NCBI RefSeq assembly: GCF_003633615.1
Contig: NZ_RBKU01000001.1
Coordinates: 5,828,001-5,892,000 of the forward strand
Source: Mucilaginibacter gracilis
GTDB lineage: Bacteria; Bacteroidota; Bacteroidia; Sphingobacteriales; Sphingobacteriaceae
Length of the DNA stretch: 64,000 nt
Direction of reading: 5' to 3'
Positions 6,735-15,919 of this stretch are shown piece after piece. The position numbers and the translations under genes were made by a program. The notes beneath the pieces are model-generated. The model ran no database searches. It was not told where the DNA came from and saw only the letters and a list, made by a program, of their open reading frames with translations. Numbering within the stretch: position 1 is the first letter of the stretch; each line of letters begins with the position of its first letter.

Positions 6735-9404
6735 TCAAATATTAAACATCGCCTTTAACAGGAAAAACCGGCCCGGAATGGTGTAGGTATTTGCCGTGAA
6801 TGTATTGGCCGATAGGTACAGGGCGCTGTAAGTGCGGGTATCAAACAGGTTAACGGCGCTTAGTTCAAGGTCGGTTTTAATTTTGTTGAACTTGTATCGT
6901 GCGGAAGCATCGGCAAAAATATATTTCAGATCGTTAGCTGCATCCTGGTGCGTAAAATAATGATCGCCGGAAAGGCTTAAAAATAAATTACTGCTGGGTA
7001 TATAGTTAATAGCTCCCTGTTGTTGCAGTTGTTTGATTACCGCCTTTGACGATAATACCTTCGACTCGCTGGTGGTTTGGGTGTAATAAGCCTTATAACT
7101 TAAATTTACTTTCTCGCTAATTTTCGATTCGATACCCGCATTTAGCGTTGTTGCTATGGTGTTGTAAGGCAAAATAATACCATTCTGTATTTGGTTTGAC
7201 CGGCTGGACTGCCAGTTGATGCCTGTGCTAAATGTAGTGCGCAATGCAAAATTGTATTTACTAATGCTTGTACTTAATTGCCACGAATCAAAACCGTTTT
7301 CAAAAGGCAGTACAATGCGCTGCTGCAAGGTATCGGTAATTATGCTTGAACTGATGTTATTAGCTACCGAATGGGTGTACATGGCATTTGCCCCAAAAAA
7401 GAAGAGTGTTATAGCCTTGCGGTAATTAAAACCTAATAATGCGGTTTGCGTTTGGCGTTCGGTTAAATCGGCATTGTTGCTGTACAGGCTTCGGTAATTT
7501 TTAAGGATGTTGCCATAATAAACATCCTGTATATTACCCACATCGTTTTTAAAGCCATAGCCAAAGCTTACATAGTTTTCAACCCCGGTTTGGTACTTGC
7601 CCGATACTTTCGGATTAAAATATAACCTGTTCAGCGTTTTATCAAGGTTATATTGCGCATCGTTATAGTTTAGCAATTGCAGGTTTAAAGGCAAGTCTAC
7701 CGTTAATTTGAGTTTATTGCCGGGCACATCATACTGGGCATCGGCGTAAATGCGCGTGCGGTTCCAATCTAAATTATTGGTTGAGTTTTTAAGTGCAGGT
7801 GTTACCGTATTGTTATACTGCACCGCATTTAAGCTTGATTGCAATTGCTGCGCCTGCTGGCTAAAGCCTGCCTTGTAGCTTTGCGTTAAATAATTACCCG
7901 GTATTTTAAACGAAAGATAGTTATTGGTAAACCATGTTGGTATATTGGTGGTTTGCAGCAAACTGGCATACGGCACATTGTTGTTCAGTTTTGATGATGT
8001 TAAACCTGGCTCAATGGTGCGTGTTTCGGGTTCGGTAATGCGATTGATGTAGGAGTACCACTCGTATATTTTGTTGCTTTTTGTAGTGTTGATGAGGTTA
8101 AACTCGTTCGAAAAATCGAGCGTGTTATCCTTAAAAACCTGGTTGGCAAATACACCGTTTGTGGTAAGGCCAGAGTAGTTGGTGTTATGGCTATAATCGG
8201 TAACCAGGGTATTGTTCAGGTAGTATTTATCCCGGTTTATGTTGAGGGTAAACTGGGTGTGTATCCAATCGGGCCGGCGTTTGTTTTGCTGGGTTTCGGT
8301 ATATTTTACGGTATCGTTGGGTTGATATATTTGTGTGCTTTTGGTATAATTTTGTGTTTGGGTATCATGCAGGTATGATACATTGGCCTTTAACTGCACA
8401 TCCTTTTTCAAGTTAACCAGGTTATTAAGGTTGATAATGCCCGATTGATCGAACAAATAACGGTTACGAGGTAAATCCGGGTCGCCGGCAGTACCTAAAG
8501 ATAGTACGGTGTTAGGCTTATCATTATCCAAACGTGAAAGATACGAAGCCATGTTGTGTGATACCAAATCGTTCTGCACATCGTACCCTGTATTGTTGCC
8601 TTTTAGGTAGTTTATGGCTTTATATTTGTCCTTAAACATCATGGCGTTCAGGTTTTCATCGTACTTGCCTGGCAAACCTGCGCCAACGGTTTCCTGCCCA
8701 ACTACTTTAATTTTTGCATCGGGTTTAAAGGTTAGGTTCATGGCTACATCGTCGCTCACAACTTTACCTTTAAGGGCTTTAATGGGCTGGTGGTTTTCTA
8801 ATATCTGCACCAGGTCTACCACTTTATTGGGGATGGCACCGGTGGCAATGTTGTATTTATCGTCGAGCAAATTATCGCCGCCTATGTACAGGTTTGATAT
8901 GGGTTTGTTGTTATAGCTTATTTTACCATCGGCGGCTACGGTTACGCCGGGAAGCTTTTTAATTACATCGCCAATTACCCTATCCTGCGGGCTGCTAAAA
9001 TCCGAAGCTCTATAACTCAATGTATCGCCGCTTACCTTTAAATGCGGACGGCTGTTTTTTATCATCACCTCGTTAAGCTGTTTACTGCTTGCCGATAGCT
9101 TAAAGTTACAAGGCACGCTGGCATCGGTTAAAACCAGGTTTTGCTTTTTATAACCAACGCAGCTAACCTCTACCAATAAACCTGTTTTGGGTGCATTGGC
9201 AGGTATAGCAATGGAGTATTCGCCTTTATTGTTAGTTACGGTATAGGCTAAAATTACATTGTTGTTTTTAAGCGTAACACTGGCAAAGGGTACCGCCTTG
9301 CCCAAACTATCGGTTATGGTGCCGCCTATGTTTTGGGCAAAGGCAGTTTGCGTGGACACTAATAAAATGATGCCCAGCAAAAGGTTTTTCACAAGCGCAA
9401 TCAT
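6735..9404 (-). CDS. TonB-dependent receptor-like outer membrane beta-barrel protein
   Basis: 889-residue outer membrane protein. Signal peptide at residues 1-23 (ends TQTAFAQ), then a carboxypeptidase-regulatory-like beta-sandwich (about 25-105, IGGTITDSLGKAVPFASVTL), then a plug-like region (KLPGVTVAADGKISYNNKP, IGGDNLL) and a large beta-barrel ending in Phe-x-Ile. It belongs to the group of barrel proteins that pair with GLPGLI proteins. Its ATG overlaps the stop of the GLPGLI gene by four bases, so the two form an operon. Substrate unknown; the pairing suggests joint transport or surface function. Confidence 0.85.
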   Translation of the reverse strand: MIALVKNLLLGIILLVSTQTAFAQNIGGTITDSLGKAVPFASVTLKNNNVILAYTVTNNKGEYSIAIPANAPKTGLLVEVSCVGYKKQNLVLTDASVPCNFKLSASSKQLNEVMIKNSRPHLKVSGDTLSYRASDFSSPQDRVIGDVIKKLPGVTVAADGKISYNNKPISNLYIGGDNLLDDKYNIATGAIPNKVVDLVQILENHQPIKALKGKVVSDDVAMNLTFKPDAKIKVVGQETVGAGLPGKYDENLNAMMFKDKYKAINYLKGNNTGYDVQNDLVSHNMASYLSRLDNDKPNTVLSLGTAGDPDLPRNRYLFDQSGIINLNNLVNLKKDVQLKANVSYLHDTQTQNYTKSTQIYQPNDTVKYTETQQNKRRPDWIHTQFTLNINRDKYYLNNTLVTDYSHNTNYSGLTTNGVFANQVFKDNTLDFSNEFNLINTTKSNKIYEWYSYINRITEPETRTIEPGLTSSKLNNNVPYASLLQTTNIPTWFTNNYLSFKIPGNYLTQSYKAGFSQQAQQLQSSLNAVQYNNTVTPALKNSTNNLDWNRTRIYADAQYDVPGNKLKLTVDLPLNLQLLNYNDAQYNLDKTLNRLYFNPKVSGKYQTGVENYVSFGYGFKNDVGNIQDVYYGNILKNYRSLYSNNADLTERQTQTALLGFNYRKAITLFFFGANAMYTHSVANNISSSIITDTLQQRIVLPFENGFDSWQLSTSISKYNFALRTTFSTGINWQSSRSNQIQNGIILPYNTIATTLNAGIESKISEKVNLSYKAYYTQTTSESKVLSSKAVIKQLQQQGAINYIPSSNLFLSLSGDHYFTHQDAANDLKYIFADASARYKFNKIKTDLELSAVNLFDTRTYSALYLSANTFTANTYTIPGRFFLLKAMFNI

Positions 9405-10315
9405 TTTTTTTCAGGTAATTCAACCGGGTTATTTACAGTGGGCTGCGCGCCGGGCTGTATATTAACTTTCATGTTAACTCCCGAGCCGGGCCTTGTATTC
9501 ATACCCGAACCCGCCATTGCCGATTGTACAAACGCGCTGGGGTCTTTCCGCATGGCTTCTTTTAAATTGGCCAGTTCTTTTTCGGTTACTTTTACAGCAC
9601 TGGTTGGCAAGGCTATTAAATTAGGGTCTTCGGAACCTTCGTCCATCCCTATGGTTACTATACGCATGCCACCAGTTGCAGGCGGCATATCATTGGCAGT
9701 TTTGGCAACGGGTGTTACCTTTTCAATGCCATCAAACTTAAAAACAACTTCCTTTTTGGTATCATAAGCTTCAACAATTAAGCCGGGTAAACCGGTTAAT
9801 TTCCAGGGGCCGCTGCGGTATGGCAGGTCGGCACAAAACCAGGCTGTGTAATCTCTGCCTGCAAAATGGCCGGTAGCTTTTTGGCAGCTTAGGTTACCAA
9901 CCGTCATGGTGTCGCTGCTTATTTTCCAGTTAATAACCGGGAAGGGCTCTTCAACTAAATAGGTGGTTATAATTCTATCTTTCCGCAACAATTTATTTTC
10001 GTTGGGGAATATAAAAAATTCTTTGTTGCTGCTTTCCGAGCGGCTTGAAACCTGTATATTACCACCTGCACTCATTTGCTCTTTAATTTGCTGCCTCATT
10101 TGAGCCATCTGCATTTTGCGGTCGTAACTTTTATAAACGCTGGCATTTTTGCCAAGTACCAATACCATGTTTTCGGTATAAGGTTTATCTTTTGCGGTGG
10201 TATCGCGCAGCCAGGTATATTTATAGTGAACCATGGCCAATGCCGAATCGGGCTTTTGCGCACTTGCTGCGGTAAACAGTAACAAGCCTAACAGTGTGAG
10301 TAATTGTGATTTCAT
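9401..10315 (-). CDS. GLPGLI family protein
   Basis: Secreted or periplasmic protein of the GLPGLI family, named for the motif that appears here as WKLTGLPGLIVEAYD near residue 175. I chose the ATG at 10315 because it begins a normal signal peptide (MKSQLLTLLGLLLFTAASAQ); the longer frame to 10384 adds an unlikely leader that runs into the promoter. Cys168 (NLSCQKATG) and Cys182 (WFCADLPYR) may form a disulfide. The molecular role of the family is unknown; it is usually encoded beside a barrel protein, as here. The operon is probably controlled through the palindrome at 10387-10426. Confidence 0.85.
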   Translation of the reverse strand: MKSQLLTLLGLLLFTAASAQKPDSALAMVHYKYTWLRDTTAKDKPYTENMVLVLGKNASVYKSYDRKMQMAQMRQQIKEQMSAGGNIQVSSRSESSNKEFFIFPNENKLLRKDRIITTYLVEEPFPVINWKISSDTMTVGNLSCQKATGHFAGRDYTAWFCADLPYRSGPWKLTGLPGLIVEAYDTKKEVVFKFDGIEKVTPVAKTANDMPPATGGMRIVTIGMDEGSEDPNLIALPTSAVKVTEKELANLKEAMRKDPSAFVQSAMAGSGMNTRPGSGVNMKVNIQPGAQPTVNNPVELPEKK

Positions 10316-10381
10316 GTCAATATTGAGTTTAATTTTAGTTTCTTCATCTCCCCTTTTTTGAGAGTTAATTAATTTACAAAT

Positions 10382-10426
10382 CAAATATAACTAAATAGTT
10401 AGTTTTAAAACTAACTATTTAGTTAT
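10382..10426 (-). promoter_or_regulatory. Promoter overlapped by a perfect 40-bp palindrome (probable operator)
   Basis: Positions 10387-10426 read identically on both strands (arms of 20 bases, centre between 10406 and 10407; each arm holds AACTAAATAGTTAGTTTT). On the minus strand the -7 box TATATTTG occupies 10389-10382, so the palindrome covers the -7/-33 space of the GLPGLI operon promoter. A dimeric or tetrameric repressor binding here would block transcription. The ACTA/TAGT half-sites recall BlaI/MecI- or PadR-type operators, but no such regulator is encoded nearby. Confidence 0.7.
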
Positions 10427-10565
10427 TTAACAATTTTTAACAATATCGTCATTAAATAAAAAACCTCACTACTCACCAAATAACCAGTACCATTGAACGT
10501 GTAACCAAAAACATTAAACACGAATATCCCCGTATAAAGCAGATTGTTATTGAGCCTGTAGAGTA

Positions 10566-10811
10566 ATCAGGATTTACAGGATTAAAGAATTTACAGAATT
10601 GTCTGAACCAGAATTTATAGAATTTAAGAATTAACAGAATATACTTTATCAGGAGGGCGCGATAAGATGCTAAAAACAACTGGCCAGATAATGCTAGGTG
10701 GAGATTTACAACATTAAATTCTGTTAATTCTTAAATTCCATAAATTCTGGTTCAGACAATCCTGGTTCAGACATTAAATTCTGTAAATTCTTTAATCCTG
10801 TAAATTCTGAT
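10566..10811. repeat. Long imperfect inverted repeat
   Basis: The left arm (10566-10640) and right arm (10718-10811) are reverse complements over about 75 bases. The units are of the type CAGAATTTA.AGAATTTAAG and GTCTGAACCAGAATTTAT; the right arm holds an extra copy of the GTCTGAACCAGGATT unit. The 77-bp spacer has no gene. It lies in the 410-bp gap between the GLPGLI operon and the Cys-rich protein gene. A degenerate related copy lies at 17709-17746. Confidence 0.7.
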
Positions 10812-10821
10812 CCAAAAATTA

Positions 10822-10829
10822 TACATTTG
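10822..10829 (+). promoter_or_regulatory. Probable -7 box of the metal-uptake cluster
   Basis: TACATTTG fits TAnnTTTG and ends 8 bases before the ATG at 10837, so the transcript would be nearly leaderless. No clear -33 element, because the upstream DNA is the end of the long inverted repeat. Confidence 0.4.
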
Positions 10830-10836
10830 CAAAACA

Positions 10837-11208
10837 ATGCTAATCCGTCGCGGCTTTATACTTTTCTTAATGTTTGCCATACTATCGGCAAATTTTACGC
10901 AATTGTTTGTGTTTGCGGGTTATACGGCCAATCAAAAATACATTGCAAGTGCCCTTTGCGAAAACCGCGATAAGCCCTGGCTGCATTGTAACGGCAAGTG
11001 CTACCTCATGAAAAAGATAAAGCAAGCCGATGATAAAGAGCGGGCCGACGAGCGTCAAACTCAAAAAAGCTTGTTCCAGGAGGTGTTTTTTGCAGGCACA
11101 TCAACTATTAAATTCCACAGTACATTGTTGCAGGTTATTGCAACACCTTATATCAACAGCGCACAACCTGCGCAACCCGGCGTAATTTTTCAGCCACCAA
11201 GAGCGTAG
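10837..11208 (+). CDS. Small Cys-rich exported or membrane protein, possible metal binder
   Basis: 123 residues. One hydrophobic segment at about residues 7-28 (FILFLMFAILSANFTQLFVF), then a compact motif at about residues 41-60: CENRDKPWLHCNGKCYLMKK, with three cysteines and a histidine in a dozen residues. The rest is charged and Pro-rich. The same kind of short protein is often seen next to TonB-dependent receptors in Bacteroidota. It opens a cluster with a TonB receptor, a PepSY membrane protein and a heavy-metal-binding lipoprotein, so a role in metal capture or sensing is inferred; no biochemical role is known to me. Confidence 0.7.
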   Translation: MLIRRGFILFLMFAILSANFTQLFVFAGYTANQKYIASALCENRDKPWLHCNGKCYLMKKIKQADDKERADERQTQKSLFQEVFFAGTSTIKFHSTLLQVIATPYINSAQPAQPGVIFQPPRA

Positions 11209-11433
11209 TTTTATTGGGTTATTAATTTAATGTTCCTCGTGCCGTTTAGGTGATGAGCGGAGTTTGCTGTTTGCAAAGCATACGTAATTTACGTTTTGGC
11301 GCAAAAGAATGCTCCATCATACCACGTTCTAAATGGCGTAACGTTAAATTATTCTTTAACCCGCACATCGCAGACGATGCGATCCATCCCTATAACGGAA
11401 ATAAACAAACCAATTAATGCTGTTAATATTACA

Positions 11434-13734
11434 ATGAAATATTTTATACTATCCATACTTTTGCTGTTTTCAGTAAAAACATACAGTCAAATTACCGGCA
11501 CCGTAACCGATGCGGTTACCCACGAGGCTATTGCCGGTGTTATAATTATCGGGGCCGATAACCAAAGCCAAACCAATAGCAAAGGCAAATTTAGCCTACC
11601 TGCTTCAGCAAGCGGAGTTATTAATTTTAGCATGATAGGCTATACGGCCAAGCTGGTTACCATAACGTTGGGTAAACCGCTCAATGTTACGCTGGAAACA
11701 TCTACAGTTGATTTGCAACCGGTTGTGGTAACGGCCAGCCGCGAGGGGCAATCGCGCAAAAGCGCACCTATTGCCATTAGTCAAATTAATGCTACCCAGA
11801 TAAAAGACACCAAAGCTACCGCCCTTTACCAGTTACTAAACAAGGTAAGCGGTGTTTACATGGTTGATTTGGGTAACGAGCAGCATACCATGGCCATAAG
11901 GCAACCCATTACCTACAACGCCCTGTACTTGTATATGGAAGATGGCTTGCCTATAAGGCCAACCGGCATATTTAATCATAACTCGCTTTACGAAATTAAT
12001 ATGCAGGGCGTAAAAGATATTGAGGTTGTTAAGGGCCCGGCATCATCGTTATACGGCAGTAACTCCATTGGCGGGGCCATAAATTTTATTACACAAAGCC
12101 CGCCATCGGGCTATAGCGGCAATATTGCCGTGCAGGGCGATAGCTACCATTACCGCCGCATTGATGCCGACGGCGGTTTTACAAGCGGCAATTTTGGCTT
12201 ATATGCCGGCGGCTACGTTACCCATCAAAAAGATAGCTGGCAAGATTATTCGGACTTTGACAAGTATTCGGCCAACCTAAAAACCACTTATCAGTTTAAC
12301 GCCCGTACCAAGCTTACCACCGCCGCAACCTACAATTATTTAAATACCCAAACACCCGGAAGTTTAGATAGTGCTCATTTTTATAACCGCAGCTATGGCG
12401 CAAACCAGCGTTTTACGTACCGCAAGGTTAACGCGTTTAGGGCAAGTTCGCGTTTAGAACATAACTGGAACGAGAAAAATAATACTTTTTTCACCCTCTT
12501 TTTTCGTGATAACTCAACTGCGCAATTACCCAGCTATTTTATTAGCGATGTGCGCGTAGCGGGCGTTTACCAAAGCTCAAACGGGCAGGTTAACGATCAA
12601 AAATTTCAAAGCTACGGCTTACTAACCCAGCACCGGGCCGATTTTAACTTTTTACACTCGCGGTTAATAGTGGGCGCCTATCTGGACGATAGCCCGAGTT
12701 CGTACTACGCGCAATACCTTAACATACAAAAAGATGTAGCAAACAATTACTACACCGGCTTTACCAACACAGGCACTTATATTGACGATTATAAAATAGG
12801 TTTGTTCAATACCGCCGCTTATACCCAGTTTGAAATACACCCCATTGAGCCGTTGCGCATTGTTGCCGGCCTGCGGTACGACCACGTGCATTACAACTTT
12901 ACCAACGGCCTGCCTGCCAGCAATACCAAATACAAACAGCAGGAAACCAACAATTTTAATATTGTGGCACCTAAACTGGGTTTAACCTATAATTTAGCCA
13001 CCAACACCTGTTTTTACGCCAATTACAGCGTAGGTTTCCAGCCACCCGAAACTGGCGATTTATATAGCTCGCGGCAATTACCCCCGCTAAAGCAAGCTAC
13101 CTTTAACAATTACGAAGCTGGCGGCTGGCTTTCGGCATGGGACAAGAAATTATATTTTGAATTGAGCCTGTATGATATGGAGGGCCATAACGAGATCATA
13201 TCGCAATTACTGCCCGATAATACTACCCAAAACCAAAATGCCGGCCAAACGCGGCACCAGGGTATTGAGTATGCTTTAACTTATGCGCCGGTTAAATCGC
13301 TCAGTTTTCGCTTTAGCGGCACCAATGCCAAACACACTTATTTGCAATACAGCGAAGTAAGCAACGGCGTGGTTAAAGTATACAACGGCAACCGGATGAA
13401 CAATGCACCCGCCTTTATTGCCAACTCCGAACTGACATACAAACCGCTCTTTATCCCCGGCTTACGCGCATCTGCCGAGTGGCAACACATTAACCAATAT
13501 TATACCGATGCCGCAAACACCAAAACCTATTCGGGTTACAACATTTACAACCTGCGCTTTGGGTACAATTTTAATAGCATTATTAAAGGTGCAGGCATTT
13601 GGTTAAACATACTTAACGCCACCAACCAGCTTTATGCAACTACGGTAACGCATAGCCAGTATGGCGATACTTATAACGCCGCGCCACCACGCATTTACAC
13701 CCTGGGCATTAGTTATTCGTTCTCAAAATATTAA
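11434..13734 (+). CDS. TonB-dependent receptor, probably for a metal or metallophore
   Basis: Outer membrane receptor. I chose the ATG at 11434 because it begins a clear signal peptide (MKYFILSILLLFSVKTYSQ); the frame is open for 46 more codons upstream without leader features. Domains: carboxypeptidase-regulatory-like (about 20-105), plug (about 115-225, with VVVTASREGQS, IEVVKGPASSLYGSNSIGG), then a 22-strand-type barrel ending YSFSKY. It resembles the FecA/CirA-type siderophore or copper receptors rather than SusC. A PepSY protein starts 6 bp downstream, pointing to metal uptake. Confidence 0.85.
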   Translation: MKYFILSILLLFSVKTYSQITGTVTDAVTHEAIAGVIIIGADNQSQTNSKGKFSLPASASGVINFSMIGYTAKLVTITLGKPLNVTLETSTVDLQPVVVTASREGQSRKSAPIAISQINATQIKDTKATALYQLLNKVSGVYMVDLGNEQHTMAIRQPITYNALYLYMEDGLPIRPTGIFNHNSLYEINMQGVKDIEVVKGPASSLYGSNSIGGAINFITQSPPSGYSGNIAVQGDSYHYRRIDADGGFTSGNFGLYAGGYVTHQKDSWQDYSDFDKYSANLKTTYQFNARTKLTTAATYNYLNTQTPGSLDSAHFYNRSYGANQRFTYRKVNAFRASSRLEHNWNEKNNTFFTLFFRDNSTAQLPSYFISDVRVAGVYQSSNGQVNDQKFQSYGLLTQHRADFNFLHSRLIVGAYLDDSPSSYYAQYLNIQKDVANNYYTGFTNTGTYIDDYKIGLFNTAAYTQFEIHPIEPLRIVAGLRYDHVHYNFTNGLPASNTKYKQQETNNFNIVAPKLGLTYNLATNTCFYANYSVGFQPPETGDLYSSRQLPPLKQATFNNYEAGGWLSAWDKKLYFELSLYDMEGHNEIISQLLPDNTTQNQNAGQTRHQGIEYALTYAPVKSLSFRFSGTNAKHTYLQYSEVSNGVVKVYNGNRMNNAPAFIANSELTYKPLFIPGLRASAEWQHINQYYTDAANTKTYSGYNIYNLRFGYNFNSIIKGAGIWLNILNATNQLYATTVTHSQYGDTYNAAPPRIYTLGISYSFSKY

Positions 13735-13740
13735 AATCAA

Positions 13741-15177
13741 ATGAAAAGCAGCTTTTATAAATGGCACCGCATATTGGGTTTAACGGCCCTTGTTCCGGTT
13801 ATTTTTTGGACGTTGAGTGGCCTGTCGCACCCCTTTATGTCAAACTGGTTTAGGCCCTTTATACCAAACGAGGTTTTTAGGCCGCTCACCCAGCAGCAAA
13901 TGAAGCCTGCGTTATCTATTCAGCAGGTAATGGACCAAAACCACCTTACTGAGTTGCGTAACTTTGGCCTCGTACATTTTAATAACGGCACCTTTTACCA
14001 AATATTAAACCGGGATAGCACTTATCAGTATTATTCGGCTGCCGATGGTAAATTATCCCCTTACGGGGATAAACGCTATGCCATTTACCTGGCGCGTTAT
14101 TTTACCCAGGATTCTGTTTCGGCAATAAAGAATGTAGAAGTGCAAACCGGTTTCGACGGGCAATACCAACCCATTAACCATTTGCTGCCCGTATGGAAAA
14201 TATCTTTCGAGCGGCCTGATGGCATGGATGTGTATGTAGAAACCAGCCAAAGCCGCTTGGGTACTTTTAATAACAATACCCGCAAATGGATGCTTTGGTT
14301 GTTTGATGAGTTTCACACCTGGCGCTTTTTAGCTGCCCTGGGCGGCGAAAGCTTCCGCATTATTGTATTGATGGTAGTGGTAGCCATCATGTTGCTTTCG
14401 CTGATGAGCGGCATAACGGTTTACGCACTATTTTGGAAGAAGTTTAAACAGATACAGCAACAACGTAAAGCAAACGGCACCGCGCAAAAACGCTTTTTGC
14501 ACCGCTACCACCGGCAACTGGGCTTATGGGTGTCGTTCGTGATGTTGACTTTTACTGTGAGCGGGGCCTTCCACCTGTATGTAAAGCTTTATAACTTACA
14601 GCCCAGGCACGCACAGTTTGAGCAACTTATTGGGCGCCGGCAGCTTGCCTTATCAAACCTTAACTTACCTGTGCCCGATAGTACTATTAAAAAGGTATCG
14701 ATAGCTAAATTTAACGATAGCGTTTATTACCAGGTGCTTAACCATAAAAAAGAAGTATTGTATATAAACACCGCAACAGGCGCCCAACTTACCAACGGCG
14801 ATAAAACGTTTGCGGCAAGTTTAAGCAGTTTTTATAATAACGGCAGCAATAAAACCTCAATTGCAAAGGGCAACATTATTGTAACGCCTGTAAAACAATT
14901 TGATAACGAGTATGGCTTTATTAACAAGCGGCTCCCGGTGCAAAAGGTGCATTACCCCAATGGCGAAAATTGGTACATTGAAACCACAACCGCCAAACTT
15001 GCCGCCAAGGTAGCGGGTATTGATAGAGCCGAAGGCCTATCGTTCATCTTCCTGCACAAATATTTTGGCATGTCGTGGGCCGGGAAAAACATAAGGGATG
15101 TTGTGAGCATGTTAGCCGCTTTGGGTGTACTGGTGGTATCGTTGTTTGGTTTTGCGTCGTTTATAAAAAACAAATAG
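13741..15177 (+). CDS. PepSY-associated transmembrane protein
   Basis: 478-residue inner membrane protein of the PepSY_TM group, which often accompanies iron or copper uptake receptors and is thought to move electrons or reduce the metal in the periplasm. Membrane segments: about residues 10-30 (WHRILGLTALVPVIFWTLSG), 200-230, 258-278 and 450-472. Histidines in KWHRILG, EFHTWRF and RYHRQLGLW are in the places where family members could bind heme. It begins six bases after the receptor stop codon, so it is translated from the same mRNA. Confidence 0.8.
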   Translation: MKSSFYKWHRILGLTALVPVIFWTLSGLSHPFMSNWFRPFIPNEVFRPLTQQQMKPALSIQQVMDQNHLTELRNFGLVHFNNGTFYQILNRDSTYQYYSAADGKLSPYGDKRYAIYLARYFTQDSVSAIKNVEVQTGFDGQYQPINHLLPVWKISFERPDGMDVYVETSQSRLGTFNNNTRKWMLWLFDEFHTWRFLAALGGESFRIIVLMVVVAIMLLSLMSGITVYALFWKKFKQIQQQRKANGTAQKRFLHRYHRQLGLWVSFVMLTFTVSGAFHLYVKLYNLQPRHAQFEQLIGRRQLALSNLNLPVPDSTIKKVSIAKFNDSVYYQVLNHKKEVLYINTATGAQLTNGDKTFAASLSSFYNNGSNKTSIAKGNIIVTPVKQFDNEYGFINKRLPVQKVHYPNGENWYIETTTAKLAAKVAGIDRAEGLSFIFLHKYFGMSWAGKNIRDVVSMLAALGVLVVSLFGFASFIKNK

Positions 15178-15218
15178 GTTAAGTGTTTAAAGACGCTTCT
15201 AATTAAAGGCAGAATATT

Positions 15219-15437
15219 ATGAAAAATTTAATCGCGATCATTTGCTTATTGTTGAGCGTTACAGCCTGCAACAATAAACAGGCCACAACAAGTACCGCAG
15301 TTGCCGATAGTAGTACAGCTAAAAAAACAAAAGGAATTAGGTACACCTGCACCATGCACCCGCAGGTAATTACAACCAAACCCGGCACCTGCCCCAAATG
15401 CGGCATGGAACTGGTAGAAAAAGATGATAGCAAATAA
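15219..15437 (+). CDS. Lipoprotein with heavy-metal-binding domain
   Basis: 72 residues: a lipoprotein signal with lipobox LLSVTAC (Cys at about 16), a Thr/Ser-rich linker, and a C-terminal heavy-metal-binding domain reading YTCTMHPQVITTKPGTCPKC. This short CxMHP...CPKCGM module is common in copper efflux proteins and is a likely Cu or other soft-metal site. It is 42 bp after the PepSY gene and completes the metal cluster. Confidence 0.85.
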   Translation: MKNLIAIICLLLSVTACNNKQATTSTAVADSSTAKKTKGIRYTCTMHPQVITTKPGTCPKCGMELVEKDDSK

Positions 15438-15478
15438 TGCGGAGTTTTTTTTAATTGGCTGAAAGGCCCATTAAAGGT

Positions 15479-15820
15479 TTATTTTTTGCTTGCCTTTGCT
15501 ATTGGGTTAAACTGTAAAGCCAGTTTAACCCAATATTGCAAATCGGGTTGTGTTTGCAAAAATTCGTCGCTTACAAAAATGTAACCTTTCATCCCGGTGC
15601 CCTGGCGGGCCATTGGTGTTACGCCTTCCTTTTCCAGAGCTTGTTCATATAGGTTGGGGTTTAGCCTAACCAGCATACTGTCTTTTTTTACGGCTACGCA
15701 TATTTTATTGTTTACCATAAAGCATAAACCGCCAAACATCGTTTTCTCCTCAACGTTTTCTTCTCCCGCATCGGCAATAATTTCGCGCACGCGGTTGGCA
15801 AGGGTTTCGTTATAAGCCAT
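15479..15820 (-). CDS. TfoX/Sxy N-terminal domain protein
   Basis: 113-residue protein made of the TfoX N-terminal domain, recognised by MFGGLCFMVNNKICVAV and the basic RQGTGMKGYIFV stretch. In gammaproteobacteria TfoX activates competence with CRP, but short single-domain proteins like this are widespread and their role is unknown. Convergent with the metal cluster and followed by no other gene, so it seems to be a single unit. Confidence 0.8.
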   Translation of the reverse strand: MAYNETLANRVREIIADAGEENVEEKTMFGGLCFMVNNKICVAVKKDSMLVRLNPNLYEQALEKEGVTPMARQGTGMKGYIFVSDEFLQTQPDLQYWVKLALQFNPIAKASKK

Positions 15821-15919
15821 TTTGGTTTCTTAAACTTTTTTAGAAAACTTAGTTACATCAATTTTAAATTAGCGGTAAAAAAACAAAGCGAATCACAATA
15901 AATACCCCTCAAGCGGATA

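Noticed and set aside
10473..10679. 68-codon minus-strand open frame
   Set aside because: Lies in the long inverted repeat; translation is the repeat unit and has no protein features.
11209..11433. Possible cobalamin-type riboswitch before the TonB receptor
   Set aside because: The conserved B12-box and core motifs were not found.
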